Assembly: GCA_937915485.1 (NCBI GenBank)
Contig: CALGII010000113.1
Location: 1 to 16,853, forward strand
Length of the DNA: 16,853 nt
Source: an uncultured Ignavibacteriota bacterium
Lineage (GTDB): Bacteria; Bacteroidota; Ignavibacteria; Tepidaquicellales; Tepidaquicellaceae
Direction of reading: 5' to 3'
In this document: in pieces, positions 7,444-15,226 of the stretch
Position numbering within the stretch: the first letter of the stretch is position 1
Layout: every line of letters starts with the position of its first letter
Notes under the pieces: model-generated
The model's database searches: none
What the model saw: only the letters and a program-made list of their open reading frames with translations
What the model was told of the DNA's origin: nothing
Made by a program: the position numbers and the translations under genes

Positions 7444-7980
7444 TTATTGCTTTCCCTCTATGACTTTTTGAACTTTCGACGTAATATCGTATTTTTCATT
7501 CACAAAAAGAAGAAGCAGGTCGCTGTTCCTGTCAAACACATAATCGAAATCCTCTTTCTTTGCCACGGTCTCAATAGCCTTGTACACCCTGTCCTGAACA
7601 GGTTTCATGAATTCCGTCTGTTTCTGGAAATATTCTCCGCCCTCGCCGAACTTCTGAATTTTGAATGTTGAAACAACATTTTCAAGGTCTTTAATATTCT
7701 TTTCATACTGTTGTTTCAACTGATCGGACAGAATGAGTTTCTTTTTTTCGAAATCATCCTTGTATCTTTTAAGGCTGTCCTGCAGTAAATTTAGTTGAGT
7801 TTGCCACTCCGAAACGAGGTTTTCGAGTTTCAGTTTGGCGTCCTTCGCTTCCTGCATGTTGTCGATGATTTTTCTTGAGTCCAGATATCCGACTTTTGTC
7901 TGCGCTTTCAGATTCCACGCAAATCCGGCAAGGAACAAAACCATCAGGATGACAAGCACCCTTGAAAAAGATTTTTTCAA
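7444..7980 (-). CDS. OmpH/Skp-family periplasmic chaperone (second of two)
   Basis: The 178-residue product carries a signal peptide, with likely cleavage after Ala-Gln near residue 27 (AWNLKAQ/TKVGYLDS). The Skp-type start VGYLDSRKIIDNM follows, then a long charged coiled coil (about 42-130) and a C-terminal strand block (FDYVFDRNSDLLLLFVNEKYDITSKV). Skp proteins form jellyfish-shaped trimers that hold unfolded outer-membrane proteins on the way to BamA, encoded two genes upstream. The start is TTG at 7980: there is no in-frame ATG upstream before a stop, and the next internal Met (residue 13) would destroy the signal peptide. It lies 28 nt after its paralogue and 1 nt before lpxD. No Shine-Dalgarno sequence is visible. 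Confidence 0.92.
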   Translation of the reverse strand: MKKSFSRVLVILMVLFLAGFAWNLKAQTKVGYLDSRKIIDNMQEAKDAKLKLENLVSEWQTQLNLLQDSLKRYKDDFEKKKLILSDQLKQQYEKNIKDLENVVSTFKIQKFGEGGEYFQKQTEFMKPVQDRVYKAIETVAKKEDFDYVFDRNSDLLLLFVNEKYDITSKVQKVIEGKQ

Positions 7981-8008
7981 TTTATTAAAATTAAAGTTTA
8001 GAAACTTA

Positions 8009-8572
8009 TTATTTTAATTTATCAAGAACCTTGAATGTGATGTCGTATTCCTTGTCACCGTAAATCAAAGTACCATCCGCCTTATCGAACACGAAGTTTA
8101 TCTTAAGTTCCTTCGCGACGTTTTCAATCGCCTTTGTAATTTTTTCCTTCAGCGGCTTAAACATCTCGTTCTGTTTCTGGACGAGATCTTCCTGAACTTT
8201 CTGCTTGTATATAGTAAGAGCATCATCCTGTTCCTGAAGCGCTTTCTGGAGTCCCTGAATTTCCTCGTTTAGTTGTTTCATTTCGGCTTCGGTTTTCACA
8301 AGGCCCGATTCGACTTTTTTCTGGGCTTCTTCATATTTCGCCTTGAATGATTCGGCGTTTGTTTTAAGTTCTTTTTCCTTAGCCTGAATGGTATCGATAT
8401 ATAACTTCTTCAATCCGTCAAGTTCGGCGATAACTTTCTGCGATTCCGGCAGTTGCTTTAAAATTATTTCGCTGTCAACATACCCGACTTTTATAGTCTG
8501 GGCGCCTGTTTCATTTACAAACGCGAATGCTGAAAGAATCAAGAAGAACAATAACACTTTACTCGTTTTCAA
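8009..8572 (-). CDS. OmpH/Skp-family periplasmic chaperone (first of two)
   Basis: The 187-residue product has a signal peptide (MKTSKVLLFFLILSAFAF, cleavage near GAQ at 23-25). It continues with the Skp-type block IKVGYVDSEIILKQLPESQK and a coiled coil of about residues 45-130 rich in Glu, Lys and Gln. The C-terminal block INFVFDKADGTLIYGDKEYD matches the family. It is a likely trimeric holdase for outer-membrane proteins. It begins with TTG, supported by an AAGGAG Shine-Dalgarno sequence 6 nt upstream, one of the few in this window. It follows bamA by 49 nt, the longest gap within the cluster. It shares fold and ends with the next gene, but the coiled coils differ, so this is an old duplication. 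Confidence 0.93.
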   Translation of the reverse strand: MKTSKVLLFFLILSAFAFVNETGAQTIKVGYVDSEIILKQLPESQKVIAELDGLKKLYIDTIQAKEKELKTNAESFKAKYEEAQKKVESGLVKTEAEMKQLNEEIQGLQKALQEQDDALTIYKQKVQEDLVQKQNEMFKPLKEKITKAIENVAKELKINFVFDKADGTLIYGDKEYDITFKVLDKLK

Positions 8573-8577
8573 AAATA

Positions 8578-8584
8578 GCTCCTT
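8578..8584 (-). promoter_or_regulatory. Strong ribosome binding site that fixes a TTG start
   Basis: On the minus strand AAGGAGC lies with its AGGAG core 6 nt before the TTG at 8572. It confirms the TTG start of the first ompH. Most genes here lack any such site, so this suggests independent, efficient initiation of the chaperone. Confidence 0.8.
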
Positions 8585-8621
8585 ATATAATTTGATTATG
8601 AAAATATAATATTTTTATTAA

Positions 8622-10991
8622 TTAGAAACCTCTTCCGAACTGGAAGTGGAACAGCCATTTCGGGTCTTCATTTTCGGCGGCTTTTCTGTCAAAACCGTAA
8701 CCGATGTCGAAACCTATCATCCCGACAGCCGGGAGTTGCAGTCTCGTGCCGAATCCGACGGATTTCCGCAAATCGAACGGGTCGACCTTGGCGAATTCCG
8801 ACCAGACGTTTCCCGCCTCGGCAAACGCTAAAATGAAAATCGGAATCGGGTCAAGCGATACGGGATACCTGAGTTCCAAGCCGTATTTAAGAGCGACTTT
8901 TCCGCCCAGATTGCTGCCGCTCAGGCTGTATTTCGGACCGATACCGCGGTCTTCGTACCCCCTGAGAGCGATAGTATTGTAAGCAAGTCCGTTGCCGCCC
9001 ATATAGAATAATTCAGTCGGGGGAAGATATTTATCGCTTCCGATTGAATTAACCAGATAGAAATTAAAATTTGAATACAGAACAAGTCTCGAATTCCTGA
9101 AGAGCGGAGTGTAAGTTTCTGCTGTGAAAATGTTTTTAAGAAAATCCGTATTTCCGGGAAGGAACGGTCCGCCCGACAGTTCCGTAGTCAGCGCGACTCT
9201 TGTACCCGTAAGCGGGAATATCGGGTCGAAAACCGACGACCTGCTGATTGTCTGCCTCAGACTGAACTGCGTTCTGTTTCCTTCCTGATAATATCCGCCT
9301 CCGTTTATAACGTCAGTGTTCTGAACTTTTACAGACCAGTCGCCTCTGAAAAAGTCATCGGGAAACTTGAATCTTCTTCCGAGATTTATCTGAAGCCCTG
9401 TTTCACGGACATCGTACGAATAGAACGTACGCGAATCGAAAAGGTTGAAGCCGAGCGATGTAGGAGTATCGAGGAACCAGGGTTCAGTAAGTCCGACAGA
9501 AAATGTTCTGTATGTTCCCGCCTCGCCGAACTGCCAGGAGAAATTAAGCGCCTGACCGCCGCCGCCTGAGAACGGGTGCATTATGTCGAAATTATTGAAT
9601 GTGAGTCCGAGCGCGCCCGTGAATCCGTAATAACCGCTGTAACCAACTGAGGCGTTGAACTGGTCGGATGAACGCTCCTGAACTATGTACTTTATGTTCA
9701 CGGTCGAATCATTTGCAAGCGATATGTCCTGATTCAACTGCTCGGGGTTGAAGTAGTTAAGGGCGTTCAACTGCTGTATGCTGCGCTTCACGTTGGCGCG
9801 GTTGAAATATTCTCCGGGCAGCGTGTACATTTCGCGCCTGAGAACCTTATCCTTCGTCTTGTCGTTTCCTTCGAAGGATACGAGCCCGAGTCTGTACTGG
9901 TTGTTCTCGGTTATTTTTATTTTAATCTTTACTCGGTCAACGCCCACATTAGTTTCATTAACGTCGGCGGTGAATCCCAGATAACCGTTGTCATAATAAA
10001 GGGCGCTGAGGTCATTCTCCGTTTCGTTGCCGTACAGGTTAAGTTGGAATTTCCTCATATCGAAGATATCGCCTTTTTTCATATTGATTCTGGCGTAGAG
10101 TATTGAATCGGGATAAATTTTATTGCCCTCGAAATAGAGAGTATCAATTTTAAACTGTCTTCCTTCGCGAACCTTGATTTTCAGGAATACATCTTCCTTG
10201 TCCTGCGAGAGTTTCATATCCGAACTCACCACTTCGGCGTCCTTGTAACCAAGTTCGTGGTAATAATCGACAATTAACTTCTTGTCCTCGTCGAATTTGA
10301 TTTTCTCGAATCTTGCACCGTCCCAGAATTTCCACCACACCTTTTCGGAAATATTATCCATCGCGCCTTTAAGTTTCTTCGAAGGTACATCGATATTACC
10401 TTCAAAAGAAATTTCCCTTACGGTGAGTTTCTTGCCTTCATCAATTTTTATTCTTATTCGCGCCTCGTTGCTTGCCGAAATCAGTTTATCGACTTTAACG
10501 GATGCAAGCGCATAGCCGTCTTCGGCGTAATAGAGTTCAAGATTGTACGCGACGTCTTTAAGTTTCTGCTCGGAAACGACTTCACCGTTAGCGAGCCCGA
10601 TTTTTTCTTTTATCTCGCTGACCGAAAAATGGTCGTTGCCGGTGATGTCAACGCCTTCGATTCTCGGCAGTTCATCAACGGTTATAACCAGATATACATC
10701 GCGTCCGAATTTCTTATCGACTGTAAGGGCTATGTTAGAAAATAGTCCCAGTTTCCACAATCTTCTTATGGATTCTCTTGTTTCATCCGAGGGGATACCT
10801 ATTTCCATATTTTCCCTGAGTCCGGAATAAGCGACAATAGTTTTCGAATCGTAGACTCTGTTGCCCTTAACGGATATGTTCACAATTCTGTACGTGGTAT
10901 TTTCATCCTGCGCGAATGTATCCGCGGTGAAAACGGCGGACAGCATCACAAGCATCAGCACGAATATGTATTGGATTTTTTTTACTGCCAT
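8622..10991 (-). CDS. bamA: Outer membrane assembly protein BamA
   Basis: BamA is the core of the BAM machine that folds beta-barrel proteins into the outer membrane. The 789 residues show a signal peptide (about 1-27, ending DTFAQ), then five POTRA domains at about 34-107, 108-185, 186-276, 278-362 and 364-440. Each begins with an 'I..I.F.GN'-type strand. A C-terminal barrel follows (about 445-789), with EPWFLDTPTSLGF (503-515), the lid-loop motif LRGYEDRGIG (676-685) in place of VRGF, and a final Phe (FQFGRGF) typical of outer-membrane barrels. Length matches the family. The ATG lies 8 nt after uppS with no Shine-Dalgarno sequence; the two chaperone genes follow downstream, placing substrate carriers beside the insertase. 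Confidence 0.97.
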   Translation of the reverse strand: MAVKKIQYIFVLMLVMLSAVFTADTFAQDENTTYRIVNISVKGNRVYDSKTIVAYSGLRENMEIGIPSDETRESIRRLWKLGLFSNIALTVDKKFGRDVYLVITVDELPRIEGVDITGNDHFSVSEIKEKIGLANGEVVSEQKLKDVAYNLELYYAEDGYALASVKVDKLISASNEARIRIKIDEGKKLTVREISFEGNIDVPSKKLKGAMDNISEKVWWKFWDGARFEKIKFDEDKKLIVDYYHELGYKDAEVVSSDMKLSQDKEDVFLKIKVREGRQFKIDTLYFEGNKIYPDSILYARINMKKGDIFDMRKFQLNLYGNETENDLSALYYDNGYLGFTADVNETNVGVDRVKIKIKITENNQYRLGLVSFEGNDKTKDKVLRREMYTLPGEYFNRANVKRSIQQLNALNYFNPEQLNQDISLANDSTVNIKYIVQERSSDQFNASVGYSGYYGFTGALGLTFNNFDIMHPFSGGGGQALNFSWQFGEAGTYRTFSVGLTEPWFLDTPTSLGFNLFDSRTFYSYDVRETGLQINLGRRFKFPDDFFRGDWSVKVQNTDVINGGGYYQEGNRTQFSLRQTISRSSVFDPIFPLTGTRVALTTELSGGPFLPGNTDFLKNIFTAETYTPLFRNSRLVLYSNFNFYLVNSIGSDKYLPPTELFYMGGNGLAYNTIALRGYEDRGIGPKYSLSGSNLGGKVALKYGLELRYPVSLDPIPIFILAFAEAGNVWSEFAKVDPFDLRKSVGFGTRLQLPAVGMIGFDIGYGFDRKAAENEDPKWLFHFQFGRGF

Positions 10992-10999
10992 TATTGGTT

Positions 11000-11773
11000 T
11001 TACTTTTTGTTTAATTGTTCGCTTACCAGCCCGAATCGGCGTTCGCGTTTCTGAAATTCTCTGATAGCGTTGTATAGATGCTGTCTTCTGAATTCAGGCC
11101 AGAAAACATCATCTATGTAAATTTCCGTGTAAGCGAGTTCCCAGAGAAGGAAATTGCTTATCCGGTACTCGCCTCCCGTTCTAATCATCAGGTCGGGATC
11201 GGGAATCCCGCTTGTTGCAAGATAAGAGGGAAACAACTTTTCGTTGATATCTTCCTTCTTTATTTTTCCGCTATCGACGTCCCCTGCAATTTTCCTGACA
11301 GCATTTATGATGTCCCACCTGCCGCTGTAACTGAGCGCGAGGTTCAGAGTCATCAGTTTATTGTCTTTTGTCTTGCGCATAGCGTCCTGAAGTTCCTTGA
11401 AAACAATGTCAGGAAGTTTTTCCAGATTTCCCGTAGCAATGAGCCTTACGTTATTCTCGTGAAGCCTGTCGGTTTCGTTCTTCAGGGATTTAATCAGAAG
11501 TTTCATTAAAATCGTGACTTCATCTTTAGGTCTTTTCCAGTTCTCAGTCGAGAATGTATAAAGAGTAAGATATTTCACGCCCAGTTGTCCGCACGCTTCG
11601 ACAGTGTCCCTTACGGACGCAACGCCCTGTCTGTGTCCGAACACTCTGGTTTTTCCCTGCGACTTTGCCCATCTCCCGTTACCGTCCATTATAATGGCGA
11701 TGTGTTCGGGAATTTCCCCGTGTTTTTTCAGTTCGTCCTGTACCGCTTTGTCTTTTGCTGTAGGAGTTATCAA
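11000..11773 (-). CDS. uppS: Isoprenyl diphosphate synthase (undecaprenyl diphosphate synthase)
   Basis: UppS adds isopentenyl diphosphate units in cis to farnesyl diphosphate, making the C55 carrier for peptidoglycan and O-antigen. The 257-residue protein shows IAIIMDGNGRWA (25-36) with catalytic Asp30, HRQG (47-50), TLYTFSTENWKRP (70-82), and DPDLMIRTGGEYRISNFLLWELAYTE (192-217) with metal-binding Glu217. Exact product length cannot be read from sequence. The start is TTG at 11773; an in-frame stop lies just upstream and no ATG gives a full N-terminus. It lies 19 nt after trpS and 8 nt before bamA. The cdsA gene that often follows uppS is absent. Confidence 0.95.
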   Translation of the reverse strand: MITPTAKDKAVQDELKKHGEIPEHIAIIMDGNGRWAKSQGKTRVFGHRQGVASVRDTVEACGQLGVKYLTLYTFSTENWKRPKDEVTILMKLLIKSLKNETDRLHENNVRLIATGNLEKLPDIVFKELQDAMRKTKDNKLMTLNLALSYSGRWDIINAVRKIAGDVDSGKIKKEDINEKLFPSYLATSGIPDPDLMIRTGGEYRISNFLLWELAYTEIYIDDVFWPEFRRQHLYNAIREFQKRERRFGLVSEQLNKK

Positions 11774-11792
11774 ATTTTGTTATTAAAATTTA

Positions 11793-12797
11793 TTATCCTA
11801 ATTTCATCGCTTCGCGGACTTCTGTCATTGTCTGCTCTGCGACGCTTCTTGCTTTATTTTCACCGTCCTCAAGAATTTCGAGGACTTCTTTTTTCTTCTG
11901 TTCGAGTTCCGCTCTTTTTTCGCGAATCGGGGCGAAATACCCGCTTATCTTCGACGAAATATTCATCTTGCAGTCGAAACATCCGAGCGAGCCCGACTTG
12001 CAGCCTTCCCTGATTTCATTGATTTCGTTTCCGTTGAACTTCTTATGATACGTATAAACCAGGCAAATGTCCGGATTTCCCTTGTCGCCTTTTCTTAATT
12101 TATTCGGGTCGGTAAAAGCCTTTTTCATTTTGGATTTTATTTTCTCCTCGTCGTCCGACAGAAGAATCGTATTGTCAAGAGACTTGCTCATCTTGGCTTT
12201 TCCGTCCAGACCCGGCAGTCTCGCGAACTGTGTTATCTTCGGTTCGGGAATGGGAAATATGCTGTGCCCGTTAGGAAGGCAGTATTTCTCGTTGAACACA
12301 CCCGCTATCTGCCGGGTTATCTCCACGTGCGGAACCTGATCCTCGCCGACGGGAACGAGGTCACCCTTGTACAGAAGAATGTCGGCCGCCTGCAACACAG
12401 GGTAACCGAGATGACCGTATGTAATCGTCTGGAGGTTCATCGTTTTTATCTGCTCTTTAAGAGTGGGGTTTTTTTCAAGCCTTGCCTTTGTTATGAGCAT
12501 AGAAAAAATCAGGAACAATTCAGTGTGCTCTTTAATCTTCGATTGCCTGAAAATCGGCGACTTCTCAGGGTCAATTCCCGAGGCAATCCAGTCGATAGCC
12601 ATTTCAATTGAATCTTCAAATACCATCGTCGTATCGAGATTTGTCGTGAGCGTATGGTAATCGGCAATAAGGTGATAGTTTTTATAATCCTTTTGGAGCG
12701 CGACCCAGTTCTCAAGCGCGCCCACATAATGTCCGATGTGAAGTTTACCCGTGGGTCTCATACCCGATAATATTACCTTCTCGTTATTACTTTTCAT
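11793..12797 (-). CDS. trpS: Tryptophanyl-tRNA synthetase
   Basis: TrpS charges tRNA-Trp with tryptophan in the cytoplasm. The 334 residues are normal for the bacterial enzyme. Class I hallmarks are HIGH at 20-23 (GKLHIGHYVGAL) and KMSKS at 202-206 (GKAKMSKSLDNT). The tryptophan-pocket segment YGHLGYPVLQAADILLYKGD (127-146) continues into LVPVGEDQVPHVEITR. A C-terminal helical tRNA-binding part carries two cysteines (GCFDCK). The ATG overlaps the ftsB/divIC stop by 4 nt (ATGA). It is the only non-envelope gene of the cluster. No leader peptide or T-box can sit here, because there is no spacer. Confidence 0.97.
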   Translation of the reverse strand: MKSNNEKVILSGMRPTGKLHIGHYVGALENWVALQKDYKNYHLIADYHTLTTNLDTTMVFEDSIEMAIDWIASGIDPEKSPIFRQSKIKEHTELFLIFSMLITKARLEKNPTLKEQIKTMNLQTITYGHLGYPVLQAADILLYKGDLVPVGEDQVPHVEITRQIAGVFNEKYCLPNGHSIFPIPEPKITQFARLPGLDGKAKMSKSLDNTILLSDDEEKIKSKMKKAFTDPNKLRKGDKGNPDICLVYTYHKKFNGNEINEIREGCKSGSLGCFDCKMNISSKISGYFAPIREKRAELEQKKKEVLEILEDGENKARSVAEQTMTEVREAMKLG

Positions 12798-13132
12798 TTT
12801 GTGCTGTCAACCTCGATTTTAAAAATTTGTTCGCCTTCTTTTGTCATTCCGTATTTTTCTCTCGCGATTTTTTCAATTTTTTCGGAAGAGTTGTTGAGTT
12901 CGTCAACTTCTTTTTTCAGTTCTTCCTGTTTCTTTTTCTCGTCATCAAGTTGCTTTTCCAGTTTCTTCTTCTCCGACTGAAATTTCAGTCTTGTAAGAAG
13001 CCCTTTATCGGCGAAAACGGAAAAGACCAGTACCGACACCGCGATAACAGCAAGTATAAACAGCAGTTTGTTATACTTAATAAAACGCAGTGTCTTTACA
13101 AGAACACTTTCACCTGTGCCGCGGTTATTCAT
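12794..13132 (-). CDS. ftsB: FtsB/DivIC-family septum formation protein
   Basis: The 112-residue protein has a short cytoplasmic start, one membrane segment at about 23-40 (LLFILAVIAVSVLVFSVF), and a charged periplasmic coiled coil at about 45-82. The tail IEKIAREKYGMTKEGEQIFKI (86-106) is the conserved end of the FtsB/DivIC family. These proteins form a complex with FtsL and FtsQ and help activate septal peptidoglycan synthesis. The ATG lies inside the end of ddl (8-nt overlap) with a GAGG site just before it, and the stop overlaps the trpS start. Family is sure; the ftsB versus divIC name is a matter of phylum usage. Confidence 0.88.
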   Translation of the reverse strand: MNNRGTGESVLVKTLRFIKYNKLLFILAVIAVSVLVFSVFADKGLLTRLKFQSEKKKLEKQLDDEKKKQEELKKEVDELNNSSEKIEKIAREKYGMTKEGEQIFKIEVDSTK

Positions 13133-14147
13133 ATTTCCTCAGCGACGTTTTGATAACCGTATCAATCAATGCGTTAAACTCCATGCCTTCGGATTTCACC
13201 GCCATAGGAACGAGCGATAATTCCGTCATTCCCGGCAGCGTATTGATCTCAAGGCAGAACAATTCATCATCCTCCGTAAGAAGGAAATCGACTCTCGCGT
13301 AAACTTCGCAGCCCGAAGCCTTAAACGCGTTCATCGCTATTTCTTTGGCTTTATCCGACACCGCCGATTTTATTTCAGCGGGACAAACATATTCGGTCTT
13401 ACCCTTTGTATATTTATGCTCGTAATCGTAAAATCCCTCTTTAGGTATGATTTCGATTACGGGGTACGCCCTGCCGTCAACAATCGAGACAGTAATTTCT
13501 CTGCCCTTTACATATTTTTCCACGAGCACCTTGTCCGAATACAGGAATGCCGTATTTATACCTTTCTCGAGTTCCTTTTCGTCGCGGGCAATAGTCAGAC
13601 CAACCGTACTGCCCTCGTCATTCGGTTTAACTACGAGCGGTTTTCCGAAAATTTTCGGAAATTCCTTGATATTATATTCATCCTGTCTGTTTAATGCAAC
13701 CCATTCAGGCGTTAAAATTCCATTCGCCTGAAATACCGTTTTTGTAATGTCTTTATCCATCGCGAATGCGGAAGCCCTGATTCCCGAGCCCGTGTATTTA
13801 ATCCCCCTTAGTTCGAGAAGAGTTTGAATCATACCGTCTTCACCGTACTTGCCGTGAAGTCCCAGAAATGCGATGTCAATGTTATCAAACAGCGGCGAAT
13901 TAACGCAGTCGAGCATTTTTCTCGAGTTTTCACCCTGAATGCTTTTTAACTTATCAAGAGAGGGGTACTCATTGGAAACCATATCGCGGAAAATCACATC
14001 TTCATCGACTTTCTCACTTCCGAAAACGGGATCAATCACAGTCACGTTATGTCCCAGATTTCTCAAAGCCTTAAGTATTCCGCGCCCGGAAGAAAGCGCG
14101 ACTTCCCTTTCAGACGATAATCCACCTGTTATTAATGCAATGTTCAT
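13125..14147 (-). CDS. ddl: D-alanine--D-alanine ligase
   Basis: Ddl joins two D-alanines with ATP for the peptidoglycan stem peptide. The 340-residue ATP-grasp enzyme shows GGLSSERE (8-15) with Glu13, LHGKYGEDG (97-105), VVKPNDEGSTVGL (172-184), RVDFLL (285-290) and EINTLPGMTELSLVPM (300-315). The omega-loop FYDYEHKYTKGKTEYVCPA holds Lys245-Tyr246, the pair found in D-Ala-D-Ala ligases; D-lactate ligases of resistant bacteria carry Phe at the Tyr site, so normal D-Ala-D-Ala product is expected. It is the first gene of the nine-gene cluster. The ATG has no Shine-Dalgarno sequence. The stop region overlaps the next gene by 8 nt. Confidence 0.96.
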   Translation of the reverse strand: MNIALITGGLSSEREVALSSGRGILKALRNLGHNVTVIDPVFGSEKVDEDVIFRDMVSNEYPSLDKLKSIQGENSRKMLDCVNSPLFDNIDIAFLGLHGKYGEDGMIQTLLELRGIKYTGSGIRASAFAMDKDITKTVFQANGILTPEWVALNRQDEYNIKEFPKIFGKPLVVKPNDEGSTVGLTIARDEKELEKGINTAFLYSDKVLVEKYVKGREITVSIVDGRAYPVIEIIPKEGFYDYEHKYTKGKTEYVCPAEIKSAVSDKAKEIAMNAFKASGCEVYARVDFLLTEDDELFCLEINTLPGMTELSLVPMAVKSEGMEFNALIDTVIKTSLRKYE

Positions 14148-14181
14148 GTATTTTCAATAAAACAATAAATATAATCATTAT

Positions 14182-14187
14182 ATTATA
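14182..14187 (-). promoter_or_regulatory. Candidate -10 box for the ddl envelope operon
   Basis: A perfect TATAAT lies on the minus strand 34 nt before the ddl ATG, in a very AT-rich stretch. No good -35 box sits 16-18 nt upstream; the nearest match, TTGTAA, is 23 nt away. Such boxes arise easily by chance in AT-rich DNA, so this is tentative. Confidence 0.3.
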
Positions 14188-14210
14188 GTATAAAAACATT
14201 GATTTTTTTC

Positions 14211-14310
14211 TTACAAACCGTGAAATACGAGGAAATAGCGCCGCAAATTCGAACCTACTGTTTCGGCAGGTAAAGGACTTCATTTCCTGCAAATTCCCGT
14301 GTAAAACGGA
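14211..14310. other. Structured GC-richer core of the ddl/PHP divergent spacer
   Basis: The 251-bp spacer (14148-14398) holds no gene I can support. Its middle is clearly less AT-rich than its flanks and contains overlapping inverted repeats. GCAGG (14266-14270) plus AAA can pair with TTTCCTGC (14283-14290) with one bulged T. The same GCAGG can pair with CCTAC upstream through a hairpin at 14254-14270. AGGAAAT (14230-14236) also matches ATTTCCT (14282-14288). GCAAATTC occurs twice, at 14243 and 14289. It could be a leader RNA, a protein-binding site or chance; I match it to no known riboswitch. The PHP-side promoter is not clear. Confidence 0.4.
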
Positions 14311-14398
14311 TAATCAGGATTACTTCAAATTGACTTTATAAACTCGAATTTTGAACATATTTTTTATGTTAGGAATATGTCCGATAATATAAACAAAG

Positions 14399-15226
14399 TT
14401 GCTGAAAACTGATCTTCACATACATACAAACTTTTCCGACGGAAAACTGACACCGAAAGAGGTACTTGAAATCGCGAAAACCAAAGGTCTGGGTATCGTA
14501 AGCGTGACGGACCACGATAATTTCGAGGGCTCGGTAAGGATGCTTGAATTCAACGGCAAACAGGAAATCAAAATAATACCGGGCATAGAGATTAGCGCCG
14601 ATTTTCACGGCAAGGAAATACACATACTCGGATATTTCCTGAATTTCAACAACAAAGCGTTAATCGAACATCTGGATTTCATAGACAATCTACGGGTAGT
14701 ACGTTTTGAAAAAATAATCCGTAAACTTCTTGACCTCGGTGTAAAAATAAAACCGGATAATCTCCTGAAAAAATATTCGGTGAGCAATTCAATCGGACGT
14801 CCGCATATCGCTAATGAACTCGTCGAGCAGGGTCTCGTAAAAGATTACGGCGACGCGTTCCAGAGATATCTTGGCGACAACAAGCCCGCTCACGTGAGAA
14901 AAGAAAACCTTGATTTCAACGTAATAATAGAATTGATACATAAATCGGAAGGGCTGGCATTCCTCGCGCATCCCGGGAGTTATTTCAGGGAGAGCACCTT
15001 AAAAAATATATTGGAATCAGGAATAGACGGGATAGAAACGGTTCACCCGTCGCATACCTTAAATCACGTGAATAAATTCACTAAATTTGCGAAAGAGAAT
15101 AATCTGCTCACGTGCGGAGGCTCGGACTTTCACGGATTTTATGACATCGATTATTCCAATCTGGGAAAATTCTGCGTTGACGAAGACGCGGTTTTAAGAA
15201 TGAAAGAAAAATTAAAACAAATATGA
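14399..15226 (+). CDS. PHP-domain metal-dependent phosphoesterase (TrpH/YciV/RNase AM-like)
   Basis: The 275-residue protein has the full PHP metal-site set: DLHIHTNFSDG (5-15; His7, His9, Asp14), VTDHD (36-40; His39), PGIEI with Glu64, HILGY with His75, AHPG with His191, and GSDFHG (241-246; Asp243, His245). The insert with GRPHIANEL (133-141) is typical of the YciV/TrpH group. Characterised members remove phosphates from 3',5'-nucleoside bisphosphates or trim RNA 5' ends; which substrate applies here cannot be read off. Histidinol-phosphate phosphatase is less likely. The start is TTG at 14399, directly before the LKTDLHIHT strand; no upstream ATG fits. The stop overlaps the ribH start by 4 nt (ATGA), so it heads the ribH operon. 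Confidence 0.88.
   Translation: MLKTDLHIHTNFSDGKLTPKEVLEIAKTKGLGIVSVTDHDNFEGSVRMLEFNGKQEIKIIPGIEISADFHGKEIHILGYFLNFNNKALIEHLDFIDNLRVVRFEKIIRKLLDLGVKIKPDNLLKKYSVSNSIGRPHIANELVEQGLVKDYGDAFQRYLGDNKPAHVRKENLDFNVIIELIHKSEGLAFLAHPGSYFRESTLKNILESGIDGIETVHPSHTLNHVNKFTKFAKENNLLTCGGSDFHGFYDIDYSNLGKFCVDEDAVLRMKEKLKQI

Noticed and set aside
7994..8007. Palindrome AAGTTT-AG-AAACTT between the two ompH genes.
   Set aside because: A 2-nt loop cannot form a stable RNA hairpin, the stem is AT-rich, and no T-run follows; likely chance in an AT-rich spacer.
11585..12013. A 142-codon plus-strand open frame spanning the uppS/trpS junction.
   Set aside because: It is antisense to two well-supported genes, has low-complexity Ser/Arg/Leu content and no start context.
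14217..14270. A 17-codon GTG open frame in the ddl/PHP spacer.
   Set aside because: It has no Shine-Dalgarno sequence, no homology I recognise and overlaps the hairpins; too short to support.
14220..14275. Possible tRNA 3' half on the minus strand (GGTTCGAAT-like T-loop).
   Set aside because: The bases flanking the T-loop-like string do not form a 5-bp T-stem, and no acceptor partner, anticodon arm or CCA is present.
14311..14398. FMN riboswitch or clear sigma-70 promoter before the PHP-ribH operon.
   Set aside because: I see none of the RFN conserved blocks. TTGACT at 14330 has no -10 box at proper spacing, and GATAAT at 14383 has no -35 box.
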